Assembly (NCBI GenBank): GCA_002402965.1
Contig: DHGW01000038.1
Coordinates: 21,793-81,002 of the forward strand
DNA length: 59,210 nt
Direction: 5' to 3'
Source of the DNA: Bacteroidales bacterium UBA4788
GTDB taxonomy: Bacteria; Bacteroidota; Bacteroidia; Bacteroidales; VadinHA17
Shown here in pieces: positions 38,273-45,768 of this stretch. A model generated the notes under the pieces. It was given only the letters and a program-made list of their open reading frames with translations, was not told where the DNA came from and searched no databases. Position numbers and translations under genes: made by a program. Numbering within the stretch: position 1 is the first letter of the stretch; the number at the start of each line of letters is the position of its first letter.

Positions 38273-38301
38273 AAAAAAGGCACGAACCTGAGATTCGTGC
38301 C
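38273..38301 (-). terminator. Attenuator-like terminator in the lysine operon leader
   Basis: On the minus strand GGCACGAA pairs perfectly with TTCGTGCC over a seven-base loop, followed by TTTTTT. It lies only 24 bases before the first operon gene (start 38248), after the promoter but with no gene in between. That is the arrangement of a transcription attenuator. Confidence 0.7.
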
Positions 38302-38322
38302 TGTACCTGTACACAAAATCCA

Positions 38323-38379
38323 TCACCGTCTGTATTGTTTAATACTTCCATGTTTTATGAATGTTGTGTGGAAATTCAT
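38323..38379 (-). CDS. Candidate leader peptide of the lysine operon
   Basis: An 18-codon reading frame, MNFHTTFIKHGSIKQYRR, ends 21 bases before the attenuator-like hairpin. It has two Lys and two Arg codons in the second half, so it is not strongly enriched in lysine. Position fits ribosome-mediated attenuation, but composition gives only weak support. It could be a chance frame. Confidence 0.3.
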   Translation of the reverse strand: MNFHTTFIKHGSIKQYRR

Positions 38380-38413
38380 TTCGAATGCCTGATTGTTTAT
38401 GTGAAATCGTCTG

Positions 38414-38421
38414 CAAATGTA
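38414..38421 (-). promoter_or_regulatory. Candidate promoter -7 box of the lysine operon
   Basis: On the minus strand TACATTTG matches TAnnTTTG exactly, with a TTG 23 bases further upstream (slightly more than the ideal 19-21). Transcription would start near 38406, giving a leader of about 160 bases before the first gene. Confidence 0.5.
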
Positions 38422-38452
38422 AAAGGATTATACATTTCACCTCACAACTTCT

Positions 38453-38488
38453 TAAAAAAAATACGGTCTGCGATAGCGGCAGACCGTA
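38453..38488 (-). terminator. Intrinsic terminator of the TPR-protein gene
   Basis: On the minus strand TACGGTCTGC pairs perfectly with GCAGACCGTA, followed by an eight-base T-run. It isolates the TPR gene from the lysine operon leader. Confidence 0.88.
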
Positions 38489-38522
38489 AAAGTATTGACG
38501 GGAGGATGATCAGCCTGGTTCT

Positions 38523-39503
38523 TTATTCGCATTTGAGGTTTGTCCTCTGTGCCTTGGCTGCCTCGGCAAAGGGACCGTACTGTGCATTTTTGAATGATTC
38601 GCAGGCTGCGGAAGTATCTCCCTTGCCAACCTGTGCGACGGCAAGCTGATAGTAGAACATTGCCTTGGCCTCGGCGTCTCCTGTCTCAAGATCCAGTCCC
38701 TTCTGAGCATATGCTGCACCCTCGGTGAAGTTGTTCTTCTTGTTGTACACATCGGCAAAGAAATAGAACATGGTTTTATCGTCGCCGTATTTTGCAGCCC
38801 TGTTGAGAAGGGCCAGGGCCTCGTCAAGCTTGTTGGCATTGTTGGCCTTTGAGCCGGCAGCACGGAAATACTCCAGCGCCACTCCCTTTGCCTGTGTGGC
38901 CTTGTCGGCATCCTTTTCGGGATCGAGCTTTGTCAGGAAAAGATCAATGGTCTGTTCGAAAAGGTCAGCTTCATCACGGTTCTTATAAATCTGTGCCTTG
39001 TTGTAAATCGAGGCAATGTGAGCAGGGTTGAGAGCCAGCACGCTGTCGAATGCAAGCATTGCATTGTCATAGTCGTTTGCTGAGAAGAATTCCGAAGCCA
39101 TCTTGTAATAACCGTTTACAAGAATTTTTTTCGAATTCTCTCCGTGAGTGGTGCTGCCGTACTTCTCAGCCATGGCGCCGGCGAGTCTGGCTGCCGAGAT
39201 GACCTCAGCGGCTGGTTTCTTTTCATTGTAGGTAGTGGCGGCCAGCTTGTAATAGAGTCCGGGGATAACCTGTACTGCCTTCTGTTTGAGGTCATTGGCG
39301 GTCTCTCCAACCTGGTCCGAAAGAGTAATCACCTTTTCAAATGCGGTGATGGCAGCCTTAACATCGGTCTGCATGGCCTTGGCTCCCTCATTATAAGCGG
39401 TTATCACCTCGTTCCGGTCCTGCGCGCTGAGGCTGATACTGAAAAAGGCAGAAACAACTGCAGCAACTGTTATGATACTTCTTATTTTCATCTTCATTTT
39501 CAA
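38523..39503 (-). CDS. Exported TPR-repeat protein
   Basis: A 326-residue protein with a signal peptide (IITVAAVVSAFFSISLSAQ). It is alpha-helical throughout, with TPR-type motifs: YNEGAKAMQTDVKAAITAFE, then YYKMASEFFSANDYDNAMLA and FDSVLALNPAHIASIYNKAQ. The C terminus has CESFKNAQYGPFAEAA. Similar periplasmic TPR proteins are common in Bacteroidales and serve as binding scaffolds. The partner is unknown. Single-gene unit with its own terminator. Confidence 0.8.
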   Translation of the reverse strand: MKMKMKIRSIITVAAVVSAFFSISLSAQDRNEVITAYNEGAKAMQTDVKAAITAFEKVITLSDQVGETANDLKQKAVQVIPGLYYKLAATTYNEKKPAAEVISAARLAGAMAEKYGSTTHGENSKKILVNGYYKMASEFFSANDYDNAMLAFDSVLALNPAHIASIYNKAQIYKNRDEADLFEQTIDLFLTKLDPEKDADKATQAKGVALEYFRAAGSKANNANKLDEALALLNRAAKYGDDKTMFYFFADVYNKKNNFTEGAAYAQKGLDLETGDAEAKAMFYYQLAVAQVGKGDTSAACESFKNAQYGPFAEAAKAQRTNLKCE

Positions 39504-39706
39504 TTGTTTATCGGGTTATTAATCAAGCATATTCTGTTTTTCAGCCGGTAAATATAAAAAAACCGATTAAAAAAACTTCATTTATGATATTTTTATGATA
39601 ATTCTTCATATGTTCAATTCATTAACCTGCACTCTTTTTGGCATGCTACAGCGATGTTTGATTCTGACGTTAAGACTCTGTTTTTAAACTGTAAAACCAT
39701 CATCTG

Positions 39707-40909
39707 ATGACTCTATACGGCAAAATGCGTACCAACGATGAGTATGTGCCCGGCATAGCATGGGCCGCTCATCGTGGTGCCAGCCCTGATACCGCTGCCA
39801 GGGCTGAAGGACTGATGAACAGAATACTCTCCCCCGGAGCCTTCAGGATGACCGACAGGCAGCCGGATATTATTCTGTTCATGAGTGGAGGCTCGGAGCG
39901 GCGTGCACTGGAGCTTGCTGATCCTTCGAGACCTGTACTGTTGCTAAGTATCAGGGGCAATAATGCATATGCCGCTGCAACTGAGGTGATGGCATGGATG
40001 GTGAATAACGGAAGGATAGCTCTGCTGTCTGATGCCGAGGACGCAGTGGAGTCAGGGCTTTTCGACCGCTGGAGGAGGGTGGCAGGTTCATGGACAGGAC
40101 TCAGGGACTCCAGGGCAGGGTTGATAGGAACCGTTTCTGAATGGCTCGTGGCATCTGACGTACCGGCATTTATCCTTAAACATAAGTTCGGAATGGAGCT
40201 GGTTGAGATCCCCTGGAACAGCCTGCCTGATTATGCCGGACAAATCCCGGACAAGCCCCTGACGGAGCGGTTCGCAGGTCATAACGCCTCCGGACTCAGG
40301 GAGGCTGCAAAGGTTCTGACTCTCCTGCGCCGGGTGATACAGGAGAATGACCTGGATGCTATAGCTGTTGAATGCTTCAGACTGGTACAACAGCGCAAGG
40401 TTACGGCCTGCCTGGCCCTGGCGCAGCTGAATTCTGAATGCACTCCGGCGGCCTGCGAGGGCGATCTGGCCTCCATGGCCGGCATGATGATGATCAGGGC
40501 TGTTACAGGATCAGTACCGTGGATGGCTAACACAACACGCGTTACCTCCTCAACGGTAATACTCTCGCACTGTACGGCCGCATTCGACTTCGTGAGTTCG
40601 GTCAAGCTGCCCACACACTATGAGACAGGCTATTCCCTGGCTGTCGCCGGCAGGGTGGATGCCACTTGCGTGACCCTGTTCAGGCTTAATGACAGACTTG
40701 ACAAGGCCTTTGTCGTTGAAGGAAAAGTGGTCAGCCACCCGCAGATACCTGATGCCTGCCGGACACAGGTTGAGATTGAACTGCCTGAAGATCAGATCAA
40801 CATCTTCCGTGAGAAACCCCTGGGGAACCACCTTCTGGCAGTGCCATGCAAGTGTGAAGAGATTCTCAGTTTGTTGTGCCGTTATAAGAACATTGAGGTA
40901 GTCAGTTGA
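39707..40909 (+). CDS. L-fucose/arabinose isomerase-like protein
   Basis: A 400-residue cytosolic protein. It matches the general layout of FucI/AraA-like sugar isomerases: Rossmann-like N-terminal part (PDIILFMSGGSERRALEL, PVLLLSIRGNNAYAAATEV), a middle domain with AVECFRLVQQRKVTACLALA and the acidic stretch LNSECTPAACEGDLASMAGM, and a C-terminal beta-barrel part ending FREKPLGNHLLAVPCKCEE. The middle-domain Glu/Asp pair resembles the metal ligands of isomerases. It is shorter than true FucI (about 590 residues), and no sugar kinase or transporter is nearby. It may act on an unknown sugar or have lost that role. Confidence 0.65.
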   Translation: MTLYGKMRTNDEYVPGIAWAAHRGASPDTAARAEGLMNRILSPGAFRMTDRQPDIILFMSGGSERRALELADPSRPVLLLSIRGNNAYAAATEVMAWMVNNGRIALLSDAEDAVESGLFDRWRRVAGSWTGLRDSRAGLIGTVSEWLVASDVPAFILKHKFGMELVEIPWNSLPDYAGQIPDKPLTERFAGHNASGLREAAKVLTLLRRVIQENDLDAIAVECFRLVQQRKVTACLALAQLNSECTPAACEGDLASMAGMMMIRAVTGSVPWMANTTRVTSSTVILSHCTAAFDFVSSVKLPTHYETGYSLAVAGRVDATCVTLFRLNDRLDKAFVVEGKVVSHPQIPDACRTQVEIELPEDQINIFREKPLGNHLLAVPCKCEEILSLLCRYKNIEVVS

Positions 40910-40994
40910 TCTCTCAGATTATAAAGCAGTATCGGTAATCCTGATGCTTAATAATAAGGATTCCGTGAAAATCCCGGGCACACATTTTGACATG

Positions 40995-41047
40995 ATACCT
41001 GCCGAAATGACTCGATTTTTTGTTATGTTACGACAGGTATTTTTTTA
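40995..41047 (+). terminator. Possible terminator after the isomerase-like gene
   Basis: ATACCTG (40995-41001) pairs with CAGGTAT (41034-41040) across a 32-base loop, followed by seven Ts. The stem is short. It lies 49 bases before the start of the membrane-protein gene, so it could also regulate that gene. Confidence 0.35.
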
Positions 41048-41088
41048 TAGTTTTAATTTTTTTAAAATCAGGAAATGTAATTGTGTCA

Positions 41089-41928
41089 ATGTTGAACTTC
41101 TTCCTTTCGTTTGTAATCTTTGGAGTTACTACCTTTTTGCTTGCACTGTCAGTCCGGTATGGGATAGACGGAGCAGGGCGTCTCGATAAATGGTTCTTAT
41201 CCAGAGTCGGACACAGTTTTGAAGGGTTTGACTGGTATTTCCGGATTCCGACTGCCGCCGGAGCAATCCCCGAATATTTCTACGCTATGGTGCTCAGCAG
41301 GGAGCACTATTTCAGGAGTAACTGGTGGGCCCTGAAGATATCATCTTTTATATCTGTCCTGTTGTTTGCTGCAATGCTGAAGAGCAGAAGCGGAGTGGAA
41401 AGCTATTACTCTCTTGACCTGATCAGGAACCACGGTTTTGCTGCCATTTTTACCTATGGTACATTTATCTGGTATATGAATATCATTTCACTTCTGTATA
41501 CTGTATTGATTGTTCTGATCACCCTGGAGAGCATAAAAGTTGCGGGTGTTTTTGCACCGTTAAGGACCCTGGTCTATCTGCTCCTTTCAATCATGATGGC
41601 AGCCCTTACAGTGGCAACGCTGGCTGTGATGACCTTCATGACCGTTATTTACATTGTCTGGAAAGTTATCAGTTTCCTGTTCTTTAGCAACAGGAGCAGT
41701 GTAAGTAAAGCTGGCCAGGGAGAAGAGACAGTGGAGGATATTCTAAGAGAGGGTTTCTCGGGATTTAAGAGAGATCTGGATGAATGGACCTCCGGGCGAA
41801 AGAGTCTCCGCCGTCAGGAAAAGGTTCCTGCGCAGAGGAACAAGCCGGTGGTCACACATAAGAGAGCGGTCCAGAGCGGTAGCATCATCGGTGATGACAC
41901 TGATATCCCGAGGTTATATCCTGATTAA
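41089..41928 (+). CDS. Multi-pass membrane protein next to the STAND cluster
   Basis: 279 residues starting at MLNFFLSFVIFGV. An upstream in-frame ATG (41020) is possible but adds a segment overlapping the hairpin tail. Hydrophobic segments lie at about 3-22, 85-100, 125-150 and 158-200 (LVYLLLSIMMAALTVATLAV). A charged cytosolic tail of about 85 residues follows (VEDILREGFSGFKRDLDEW, then Arg/Lys-rich). No family recognised. It is followed after 14 bases by the SUKH-TPR gene, so the two are probably cotranscribed and converge on the AAA/STAND operon. Confidence 0.7.
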   Translation: MLNFFLSFVIFGVTTFLLALSVRYGIDGAGRLDKWFLSRVGHSFEGFDWYFRIPTAAGAIPEYFYAMVLSREHYFRSNWWALKISSFISVLLFAAMLKSRSGVESYYSLDLIRNHGFAAIFTYGTFIWYMNIISLLYTVLIVLITLESIKVAGVFAPLRTLVYLLLSIMMAALTVATLAVMTFMTVIYIVWKVISFLFFSNRSSVSKAGQGEETVEDILREGFSGFKRDLDEWTSGRKSLRRQEKVPAQRNKPVVTHKRAVQSGSIIGDDTDIPRLYPD

Positions 41929-41942
41929 GCTCATCGGCGGAA

Positions 41943-43013
41943 ATGATAACGATAGAAAAGGTACTTGAGAGGCTGGCTGCGTTGAAGGTTGATACTGATT
42001 ATTATGCCCGCTTCAACTTACCTGCAGCCAGTGCGAAGATATTACGTTTTGAGAAAATGACAGGGGTCAGGCTGCCACTTTCGCATAAGAAATTCCTGAA
42101 GAGCCACAACGGTGGAATGATAGTTTTCACCTCCCTGACCGAAAATGACAAACACAAAGCTGAATATGTTTGTCTGCTATCAATAGAAGAGATCGTTGAG
42201 AGATACTCAGACCTGAAGAGCAGGAGTTGGAAAGTAAATATGGGGATGACGGATCTTTATCCCATAATACCATTCTGTTCTATGCCAAACAATGAGGTGT
42301 TGGTCTTTATTTACGGACAGAAGTCGGGTGAAGAGTCTCCTGTCTTTGATGCTTTTCATGAGTCTTCCCCATCTGAATGGGGCATTGTTGCACCTGATTT
42401 CACCTCCTTTTTGTCAACATATCTCGATACCCATGGGCATCCGGAGGTGCTTGGAGATGAGGAGGCAGGGGTAGCTTCTGATTATATTGACGAAATCGCA
42501 GTTACCAGGGAAACGGAAAAGGAGACAGTCAAAGAAACAGTCAAGGAGACGACGGATGAGACGCTGACGAGGACAGAGGCAGAGCTTAGGATAGATCCTG
42601 ACTCGCCATTCACCTGTTATGAAAGAGCGCTCGCCCTTAAAGAAAAAGGAGATATTGAACAGGCCTATTTGTATATTTCAAGGGCTATAGAGATTGATGG
42701 TCAGGACGCATTTTACCGTTACATCAGGGGTGCCATACTGAGCGACGCCGGAGAGCACCGTGCTGCACTGATCGACTATGACGTATCGGTGAAACTAAAG
42801 CCTGATGACACCTTTTATCTCTATAGCAGGGCAGATTCATTCTTTCATCTGGCAATGCTTCATGCTTCACTTAATGACTGCAATAAGATCATTGAGATGG
42901 AAGATAATAACCTTCTGGCCTATATGCTGCGCAGAGACCTCTATGAGGCCCTGAATATGGAGGACAAGGCATCGGACGATCAGCAGGTAATCGACAGACT
43001 GCGTCAGGGTTAG
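41943..43013 (+). CDS. SUKH (SMI1/KNR4)-like plus TPR protein
   Basis: 356 residues. The N-terminal 160 residues look like a SMI1/KNR4 domain: KILRFEKMTGVRLPLSHKKF, then LKSHNGG, the conserved turn after the second helix, LLSIEEIVERYSDL and a C-terminal PDFTSFLSTYLD. A Thr/Glu/Lys repeat linker (TEKETVKETVKETTDET, about 190-207) follows, then about three TPR units (YERALALKEKGDIEQAYLYI, then DYDVSVKLKPDDTFYLYSRA). In polymorphic-toxin loci SUKH proteins are often immunity proteins; others are signalling scaffolds. No toxin lies next to it. Its stop codon overlaps that of the convergent AAA gene (four shared bases). Confidence 0.75.
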   Translation: MITIEKVLERLAALKVDTDYYARFNLPAASAKILRFEKMTGVRLPLSHKKFLKSHNGGMIVFTSLTENDKHKAEYVCLLSIEEIVERYSDLKSRSWKVNMGMTDLYPIIPFCSMPNNEVLVFIYGQKSGEESPVFDAFHESSPSEWGIVAPDFTSFLSTYLDTHGHPEVLGDEEAGVASDYIDEIAVTRETEKETVKETVKETTDETLTRTEAELRIDPDSPFTCYERALALKEKGDIEQAYLYISRAIEIDGQDAFYRYIRGAILSDAGEHRAALIDYDVSVKLKPDDTFYLYSRADSFFHLAMLHASLNDCNKIIEMEDNNLLAYMLRRDLYEALNMEDKASDDQQVIDRLRQG

Positions 43014-45748
43014 CTCTGTCCAGTGAATCTGAAGCCCATTGAGGTTCCTGAGGCCTCATTCTTATATTCGAATGTAAGGACATCATCAACGGTGATCGCT
43101 GAGATCATTTCCGGTGTCCGTTCAGCCTTTGAAAGGCCGGCCATACGCAGCTCCTGGTTCCTTATTGTTTTATCTGCAATCTTTCTCATCGATCTGGCGT
43201 TGCCGAAAAACTGGTTCCTGTTAACGTAGAGGCATTCAATATATCTCTTCAGATGTTCTTCTGACTCCTTGTCGGGAGTGAGTCCTCTCTGCCCGAACAT
43301 CCCGCTAAGGATTTTCCAGAGGTCCTCCGCAGAGAAATCATGAAACACATACTTATTGTCGAAGCGTGATTCCAGGCCCGGGTTTGATCTCATGAAGTGC
43401 TCCATGTTCTGGGTGTAACCGGCTACAATCAGGCTGAAGTTACCTCGCTGGTCTTCCATCTCCTTTATCAGCGCGGCGACAGCCTGTTTGCCAAATTCGT
43501 TACGCTCGCCGTCAGTTATTGAGTATGCTTCGTCAATAAACAGGATGCCACCCATGGCTCTATTGATAAGGTCCTTGGTCTTAAGTGCCGTCTGTCCGAG
43601 ATAGCCGGCTACAAGTGAGCTTCCGTCGGCATCGATGAAGTGTCCTCTCTCAAGCAATCCGAGAGCTTTGTAAATCTTTCCGAGGATCCGTGCGACTGTT
43701 GTTTTCCCCGTACCCGGGTTACCTGTAAAGACACTGTGCATGGAGAACGCTTTGAGCAGGTCACGATTAATCTCCTTATAGTAGTATGCCAGCCTTATCA
43801 GTTCATTCATCTCCTGCTTTATGTTCTCAAGCCCGGTAAGCTCGTTCATCTCCCCGACAGCTTCATTAAGCAGGTCATTATCAATTGAAAGTGCTAGTTT
43901 CCTGGCGGGTGATGTTTCAGTGATATCCTCAATATCCTGTGGCTCGATGACAGAGAGAAGTTTCCTGTCAAGAGTTCCATGTTCATATTGTTTAACGACG
44001 CGAATGCCGAGGTTCATTTTGGCCTCGTCTATCATTGCGTTTACCAGACGGCCGTTGCCAAAAGTGCGGTCACGTTTGCGGTATGCTTCCGTGATAAGCA
44101 TATGTATTCTCTCGCTGGCCTCAGGGCATAGTTCAACGTCTTTTCTTGCAGCCGCATAACGGGCTATATCGAGCAATTCGTCAGGAGTATAATCATCAAA
44201 ATGAAAGTGGTGTCTGAACCTTGATCTCAGTCCCGGATTGGAATTGATAAATTTGTCCATCTCATCCGGATATCCGGCTACTATTATTGCCAGGTCACCC
44301 TTACCGTCGCTCATCTCAGTAACGAGCTCGGCAACGGCCTCCGACCCGAAATCGCCCGTAGCCCCCTCCTTGAACATCATGTAGGCTTCGTCTATAAAGA
44401 GTATGCCTCCTCTCGCAGAGTCAATAGCTTCCCTGGTCTTTTTTCCCGACTGTCTTATGAACTCTGACACAAGATCACTGGCAGAGACTGTATGAACGTT
44501 TCCTTTTGACAGCAGACCCATGGAATGGAATATCTGTCCGAGCAGTTTTACCACGGTAGTCTTTCCTGTTCCCGGATTGCCTGTAAATACGCTGTGGAGG
44601 CATATCTCATCCTCATCGTTGAATCCCATCTCCCTGCGATACTGGAGAAAGCTCACATAGTCAATATATTCCCTTACCTTCAGCTTTATGCTGTCAAGTC
44701 CTGTAAGACTTTCCAGGTCACCCATTATCTCATCAACAGGTCTGCAGTTTATGGCTTTTTCTTTCGCAGGAGCATCTTCCTTGCTGCTTTCTTTCTCAAT
44801 TTTTTCCTGCCCGGTTTCGGATGGGGTATCTTTTTTGCCTTTTTTTAACTTTTTTGGAGAGACGTCGGCTGCATTATACAATTTGGAGACCTCCTCGTTC
44901 ATCAGGGCCTCGTAGTCACTCAGGCGTTCCACCGTTTTGTCACCTATGGAGAATGGTATGACTGCCACCACTGTGTCCATGAAGACAACCTCCATGCGGT
45001 AGTTGTCAGCCAGCCATACACCGGTGTTATCTGTGCCATAACCGGAGGATATGGTGAATTTTTCATCTTTGCCTTCCCCAGGGGTTATTACCACCATTGT
45101 GTCGGAGACACCTATGCACTGGCCGGTGTCATCATAGTAGTTAAAGTACAGCTCGCAGAGCCACTCACCTTGAATTTTACTGCGGAATCTCAGCTCACCC
45201 ATAATAAAGCGTGTCTCATCTTTATTGAATGTTCTCAGGTAGACCCTTTTTCCCTCGTCCAGATCTCCTCTGGGTGATTCGTATGTTCTGAGTGACAAGA
45301 CCTCAAGATAGGGGTTGTTCTTTTCGGTTACCCGGCCATTGTTCTGGATAAAAAACTCCGCCATTCCCACCTCTTCGTCGTTAATCTCGGCTATCCACCT
45401 GTATCTGCCGGGCTCCCAGTAAGAACCCGGTTTATCATCGCCCCAGCCATAATGATATGTAATTATGTTTTCTGTAGAGGGAACCGGTATCTCCTCCTCT
45501 TTCAAGCATATCTGGTCTCCCGGCTTGCCGTTGGATACAGTGACTACCCTGAGCCGGATGAGTGCCTTCCAGTCCTCCTCATCGAAGAGTTTATTGTAGA
45601 AACAGAGCTCGGTACTGATAAAGCTTATTTCGTTTTTATCAAAGACACTTCTTGCTTTGAACTTGCCTGCCATTACCCTGTCGCCTGCATAGGTTCTCAG
45701 GCTTTTAAACAGGTAATTCTTCTCCTCCTTATTTTTTTTGAAAATCAT
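43010..45748 (-). CDS. Tandem CbbX/SpoVK-type AAA+ ATPase with duplicated N-terminal beta domain
   Basis: 912 residues. Two related beta-rich domains come first (about 12-135 and 148-272; both start LRTY, both contain a G-Y/YG turn before W-G-Y/W-A-D-NY). A Lys/Glu-rich linker (295-335) follows. AAA domain 1 has Walker A GNPGTGKTT (390-398) and Walker B GGILFIDEA (447-455). AAA domain 2 has GNPGTGKTT (676-684) and GGILFIDEA (733-741). Each has a SRF arginine-finger region (LRSRFRHHF, LESRFDNKY). CbbX, EccA and SpoVK relatives remodel protein complexes by threading or pulling. Both sites look active. Last gene of the RyR-STAND-STAND-AAA operon, 20 bases after the preceding gene. No signal peptide; cytosolic. 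Confidence 0.85.
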   Translation of the reverse strand: MIFKKNKEEKNYLFKSLRTYAGDRVMAGKFKARSVFDKNEISFISTELCFYNKLFDEEDWKALIRLRVVTVSNGKPGDQICLKEEEIPVPSTENIITYHYGWGDDKPGSYWEPGRYRWIAEINDEEVGMAEFFIQNNGRVTEKNNPYLEVLSLRTYESPRGDLDEGKRVYLRTFNKDETRFIMGELRFRSKIQGEWLCELYFNYYDDTGQCIGVSDTMVVITPGEGKDEKFTISSGYGTDNTGVWLADNYRMEVVFMDTVVAVIPFSIGDKTVERLSDYEALMNEEVSKLYNAADVSPKKLKKGKKDTPSETGQEKIEKESSKEDAPAKEKAINCRPVDEIMGDLESLTGLDSIKLKVREYIDYVSFLQYRREMGFNDEDEICLHSVFTGNPGTGKTTVVKLLGQIFHSMGLLSKGNVHTVSASDLVSEFIRQSGKKTREAIDSARGGILFIDEAYMMFKEGATGDFGSEAVAELVTEMSDGKGDLAIIVAGYPDEMDKFINSNPGLRSRFRHHFHFDDYTPDELLDIARYAAARKDVELCPEASERIHMLITEAYRKRDRTFGNGRLVNAMIDEAKMNLGIRVVKQYEHGTLDRKLLSVIEPQDIEDITETSPARKLALSIDNDLLNEAVGEMNELTGLENIKQEMNELIRLAYYYKEINRDLLKAFSMHSVFTGNPGTGKTTVARILGKIYKALGLLERGHFIDADGSSLVAGYLGQTALKTKDLINRAMGGILFIDEAYSITDGERNEFGKQAVAALIKEMEDQRGNFSLIVAGYTQNMEHFMRSNPGLESRFDNKYVFHDFSAEDLWKILSGMFGQRGLTPDKESEEHLKRYIECLYVNRNQFFGNARSMRKIADKTIRNQELRMAGLSKAERTPEMISAITVDDVLTFEYKNEASGTSMGFRFTGQS

Positions 45749-45768
45749 ATTCCGGTTAGATTGTATTA

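Noticed and set aside
38249..38421. Lysine riboswitch (L box) in the lysine operon leader
   Set aside because: The leader is only about 160 bases and shows none of the conserved core I know for that class; only the terminator hairpin is clear.
42530..42565. The KETVKETVKET stretch as a DNA repeat such as a CRISPR unit
   Set aside because: It is a short in-frame coding repeat in a linker, with no spacer structure; no CRISPR array was seen anywhere in the window.
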